Assembly (NCBI GenBank): GCA_902780985.1
Contig: CACZHN010000111.1
Span: 1 to 8,254 of the forward strand
Reading direction: 5' to 3'
DNA: 8,254 nt
Source of the DNA: an uncultured Lachnospiraceae bacterium
Lineage (GTDB): Bacteria; Bacillota_A; Clostridia; Lachnospirales; Lachnospiraceae
Notes under the pieces: model-generated
Seen by the model: only the letters and a program-made list of their open reading frames with translations
Told to the model about the DNA's origin: nothing
The model's database searches: none
Made by a program: the position numbers and the translations under genes
Shown here: positions 5,969-8,254 of the stretch, one piece after another
Position numbering within the stretch: position 1 is the first letter of the stretch
Layout: the number at the start of each line of letters is the position of its first letter

Positions 5969-7139
5969 AAGGAATCTTGATTTTGAAACGGTAATAGACA
6001 GGCGTAATACCAAGAGCCTGAAATATGATTTTGCGGTAAAGAGAGGAAAGCCGGCAGACATACTGCCTCTATGGGTAGCGGATATGGACTTCAGGACTTC
6101 CTCCTACATAGAAGACGCGCTGATTCAGTCGGCACGGCACGGAGTCTTCGGTTACACCGAAACGGACGAAGAGTATTTCGATGCGGTGAAGAACTGGATG
6201 AAGACGCAGTACGACTGGGATATTTCCGACGAGAGGCAGCTTATCAAGACTCCGGGAATAGTCTTTGCCCTGGCGGCAGCGGTGAACTGCTATACGGAAC
6301 CGGGGGATCCGGTGCTTATAAACAGTCCCGTATATTATCCTTTCTCGGAAGTTATTTCCGATAACGGCAGGAGAATCGTAAGCAGTGATCTCGTGGAAAC
6401 GGAGGATCTGAGCTACAGGATAGATTTCGATGACTTTGAGAAGAAGATAGTAGATAACCATATTAAGCTCTACTTCCTGTGCAATCCTCATAATCCGGGC
6501 AGCAAGAGCTGGTCCCGTGAGGAACTGGAAAGGATAGGAGAGATATGCGTGAAGCACGGAGTTACCGTGGTAAGCGACGAGATCCATGCGGATTTCGAAT
6601 GGGATAAGAAGCATATAGTATTTGCGAGCCTCAGTCCCGAGATAGCCGCAATCACCGTAACCTGCACCTCCCCGACCAAGACCTTCAATATAGCGGGACT
6701 CCAGATATCCAATATCATTATTACAGACGGAAAGCTCAGGAATAAGTTTAAGCATCAGGTAAATGCATTCGGCTTCAGCCAGGCAGGTGCAGCGGGAATC
6801 TACAGCTGCGAAGCTGCCTATAAGAACGGAGATGTGTGGCTGAAGGCGGTGAAAGACTACATAAAGAGCAATATAGAATATACAAAGAGCTTCATAGAAG
6901 AGAAGCTTCCGGGAGTGAAGGTATTTCAGACTCAGGCCACTTATCTTGTATGGGTGGACTTCCGCGGGACCGGACTTTCGGATGAGGAGATAGATGACAG
7001 GATCATCAACAAGGCGGGACTGTGGCTGGACAGCGGAAGCATATTCGGCGACAGCGGAAGAGGTTTCCAGCGCATAAATGTGGCCTGTCCGCGGGCAATT
7101 CTTACCGAAGCGCTGGAAAGGTTGGCCGTTGCATTTTAA
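5961..7139 (+). CDS. patB: MalY/PatB-type PLP C-S lyase (cystathionine beta-lyase)
   Basis: A 392-residue fold-type I PLP enzyme of the MalY/PatB branch, which cleaves the C-S bond of cystathionine (to homocysteine, pyruvate and ammonia) or of cysteine and related thioethers. Visible marks are LPLWVADMDF near residue 35, NPHNPG (N175-G180), D206 in SDEIHADF and K240 in SPTKTFNIAGLQ, the PLP lysine. The length is normal for the family. One oddity is Ser181 after NPHNPG, where relatives usually have NPHNPxG. It starts inside the end of the MetI-like gene with only a weak ribosome site, so translation probably depends on coupling. With its neighbour it forms a two-step transsulfuration pathway to homocysteine; a cysteine desulfhydrase role is the main alternative. 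No GC-rich terminator follows, so transcripts may read into the nifB-like gene. Confidence 0.88.
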   Translation: MSERNLDFETVIDRRNTKSLKYDFAVKRGKPADILPLWVADMDFRTSSYIEDALIQSARHGVFGYTETDEEYFDAVKNWMKTQYDWDISDERQLIKTPGIVFALAAAVNCYTEPGDPVLINSPVYYPFSEVISDNGRRIVSSDLVETEDLSYRIDFDDFEKKIVDNHIKLYFLCNPHNPGSKSWSREELERIGEICVKHGVTVVSDEIHADFEWDKKHIVFASLSPEIAAITVTCTSPTKTFNIAGLQISNIIITDGKLRNKFKHQVNAFGFSQAGAAGIYSCEAAYKNGDVWLKAVKDYIKSNIEYTKSFIEEKLPGVKVFQTQATYLVWVDFRGTGLSDEEIDDRIINKAGLWLDSGSIFGDSGRGFQRINVACPRAILTEALERLAVAF

Positions 7140-7169
7140 ACGAAATATAAAAATTTTTAAAAAAGGGTA

Positions 7170-7198
7170 TTGACGAAATCCGATTTTAGGAGTATTAT
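7170..7198 (+). promoter_or_regulatory. Promoter of the nifB-like gene
   Basis: TTGACG (7170-7175) and TATTAT (7193-7198) are separated by 17 bp, each with one mismatch to consensus. The upstream A/T-rich run (7143-7165) could act as an UP element. Transcription should start near 7205, giving a leader of about 57 nt that contains the second operator copy. Confidence 0.85.
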
Positions 7199-7213
7199 TC
7201 CCAATATCCTACA

Positions 7214-7236
7214 ATTCCTACTAAACAGATAGGAAT
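7214..7236. promoter_or_regulatory. Palindromic operator before the nifB-like gene (copy 2)
   Basis: Perfect 7-bp arms ATTCCTA (7214-7220) and TAGGAAT (7230-7236) flank a 9-bp centre. Its inner 17 bp, CCTACTAAACAGATAGG (7217-7233), align without gaps with the operator at 4769-4785, sharing CCTACTAA at one end and TAGG at the other. An extra half site CCTAC (7208-7212) lies 9 bp upstream in direct orientation. The site falls at about +9 to +31, so binding could block initiation or early elongation. Confidence 0.72.
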
Positions 7237-7261
7237 AATAGAGAAAAAAGGAGGACGCAGG

Positions 7262-8137
7262 ATGAACGCCAATACTTACGAGAACTTACAGCAGTCTCAT
7301 CCATGCTTTGGAGGACAGAAGAATAACGCCGGAAGAATTCATCTGCCGGTCAGCCCGGGATGTAACATAGGATGTGCATTCTGCGACAGACAGATCAACG
7401 AGACGGAAGACAGACCGGGAGTTACATCCACTGTCATTCAGCCCGAAGACACGGTTGAGGTTATAACGGAGGCCCTTAAGAAATGTCCGGATATAAAGGT
7501 TGCGGGAATCGCCGGTCCAGGCGATACACTGGCAACCGACAAAGCGATTGAGACATTCAGAATAGTGAAAGAACATTTTCCGGAGCTGCTTAAGTGTATG
7601 AGCACCAACGGCCTGCTCCTTTATGAAAAAGCCGATGAGCTGATAGAAATCGGAATAGATTCACTTACGGTCACCGTAAATGCGGTGGATCCTGAAATCG
7701 AAGCAAAGCTTAACAAATTCATCATCTACCACGGTGAAAGAATCGAAGGAGTTGAAGCGGCGAAGATCCTTATAGAGAATCAGCTGAAAGGTATAAAGAA
7801 GATGGCCGACAGCGGAACGACCATAAAGATCAATACTGTGCTGGTTCCCGAGATAAACGGCGATCATATAGAAGAGATAGCTAAGACGGTTGCGGAGCTG
7901 GGAGCAAAGATATATAACATCATCCCGCTTATCCCACAGGCAGATCTGAAGGATATGAAAGCACCGACCTGTCCGGAGATAGACAGCGCTAGAACAAGAG
8001 CAGGAAAATACATAGATGTATTCAGACACTGCCAGCACTGCCGGGCCGATGCGGTGGGAGTTCCGGGAAAGAGCGAGTTCGGCGATCAGATATATTTCAG
8101 AAGAGTGAATATAAAAGAAACATTTTCACACGGATGA
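7262..8137 (+). CDS. nifB: NifB-like radical SAM protein (nitrogenase cofactor core synthesis)
   Basis: A 291-residue stand-alone radical SAM protein of the NifB family, without the NifX-like C-terminal domain found in many proteobacterial NifB proteins. NifB fuses two 4Fe-4S clusters with a carbide derived from SAM into the 8Fe core (NifB-co) of nitrogenase cofactors. All hallmark motifs are present: HPC (residues 13-15), the radical SAM CX3CX2C cysteines C34, C38 and C41 (CNIGCAFC), AGPGD (84-88), STNG (114-117), GVEAAKIL, and the C-terminal HCQHCRADAVG with C257 and C260, which with the HPC region are the expected ligands for the precursor clusters. AGGAGG (7249-7254) lies 7 nt before the ATG. 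A NifH-type gene follows 69 bp later with no terminator between. The sulfur-gene neighbourhood makes a methylthio-alkane reductase MarB role as plausible as a nitrogenase role. Confidence 0.9.
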   Translation: MNANTYENLQQSHPCFGGQKNNAGRIHLPVSPGCNIGCAFCDRQINETEDRPGVTSTVIQPEDTVEVITEALKKCPDIKVAGIAGPGDTLATDKAIETFRIVKEHFPELLKCMSTNGLLLYEKADELIEIGIDSLTVTVNAVDPEIEAKLNKFIIYHGERIEGVEAAKILIENQLKGIKKMADSGTTIKINTVLVPEINGDHIEEIAKTVAELGAKIYNIIPLIPQADLKDMKAPTCPEIDSARTRAGKYIDVFRHCQHCRADAVGVPGKSEFGDQIYFRRVNIKETFSHG

Positions 8138-8206
8138 TCAATTCGGATTTTAACAGACGATAAAAAATTTATAAGATAATTGAAATAGAAAAGAGGATAC
8201 AAAAAA

Positions 8207-8254
8207 ATGAGACAGATTGCTATTTACGGTAAAGGTGGAATAGGAAAGTCCACA
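8207..8254 (+). CDS. nifH: NifH-type iron protein (nitrogenase reductase-like), 3' partial
   Basis: Only the first 16 codons are in the window: MRQIAIYGKGGIGKST. This is the N-terminus typical of the NifH/BchL/MarH ATPase family, with the P-loop GKGGIGKST complete. These proteins are homodimeric 4Fe-4S ATPases that pass electrons to a catalytic D/K-type partner. AGAGGA (8192-8197) lies 9 nt upstream of the ATG. The 69-bp gap after the nifB-like gene is A/T-rich and holds no GC-rich hairpin and no convincing promoter, so the genes are probably co-transcribed. The RQIAIYGKGGIGKS sequence favours the NifH-like branch over MinD/ParA ATPases. Whether it serves nitrogenase, methylthio-alkane reductase or another nitrogenase-like enzyme cannot be told from this fragment. 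Confidence 0.85.
   Translation, partial: MRQIAIYGKGGIGKST

Noticed and set aside
6069..6755. Minus-strand open frame opposite the MalY-like gene
   Set aside because: Antisense shadow of a complete, motif-bearing enzyme gene.
7141..7165. Terminator between the MalY-like and nifB-like genes
   Set aside because: The dyad AAAAATTTTT is pure A/T with no GC stem; better explained as an A/T-rich promoter upstream element.
8138..8206. Separate promoter or operator for the NifH-type gene
   Set aside because: The gap is A/T-rich, but I found no -35/-10 pair with good spacing and no CCTACTAA-type site; co-transcription with the nifB-like gene is simpler.

Overview
The window looks like a chromosomal segment of a Clostridia-type Firmicute, most likely a Lachnospiraceae-like anaerobe. 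I base this on moderate G+C with frequent AGA/ATA codons, strong AGGAGG ribosome binding sites, Gram-positive-style TTGACA-17-TATAAT promoters, and family resemblances such as a MetI-like transsulfuration enzyme, a maltose-acetyltransferase-type enzyme and an AI-2E family protein. The genus cannot be read from the sequence, and no mobile element, rRNA, tRNA or CRISPR is visible.

Left part (1-4710) is ordinary housekeeping and accessory content. It holds the 3' end of an elongation-factor-G-like GTPase with its terminator, a MATE-family exporter, a SanA/YdcF (DUF218) membrane-anchored protein on the minus strand that overlaps the MATE gene tail to tail, and then a divergent two-gene operon (maltose/galactoside-type O-acetyltransferase plus AI-2E family transporter) closed by a strong terminator at 4679-4710. 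The divergent promoter region near 2480 is compact. The two -35 boxes are the arms of one imperfect dyad, and the sanA-like gene seems to be leaderless.

Right part (4711-8254) is the interesting one. A perfect-consensus promoter followed at once by a 17-bp palindromic operator drives two overlapping genes: a MetI-like cystathionine gamma-synthase/O-acetylhomoserine thiolyase and a MalY/PatB-type C-S lyase. Together they could convert an activated homoserine and cysteine to homocysteine. After a 122-bp gap, a second strong promoter, carrying a 17-bp site of the same design, drives a stand-alone NifB-like radical SAM protein. It is followed 69 bp later by the first 16 codons of a NifH-type iron protein (P-loop intact), which runs off the window.

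My reading is that a sulfur-responsive regulator (perhaps of the Rrf2/CymR type, not proven) controls both the sulfur amino-acid enzymes and a nitrogenase-like system. NifB-H next to sulfur-assimilation genes recalls the methylthio-alkane reductase (marBHDK) systems, which release methanethiol for methionine synthesis under sulfur starvation. True nitrogenase or another nitrogenase-like enzyme remains possible until the downstream D/K-type genes are seen.
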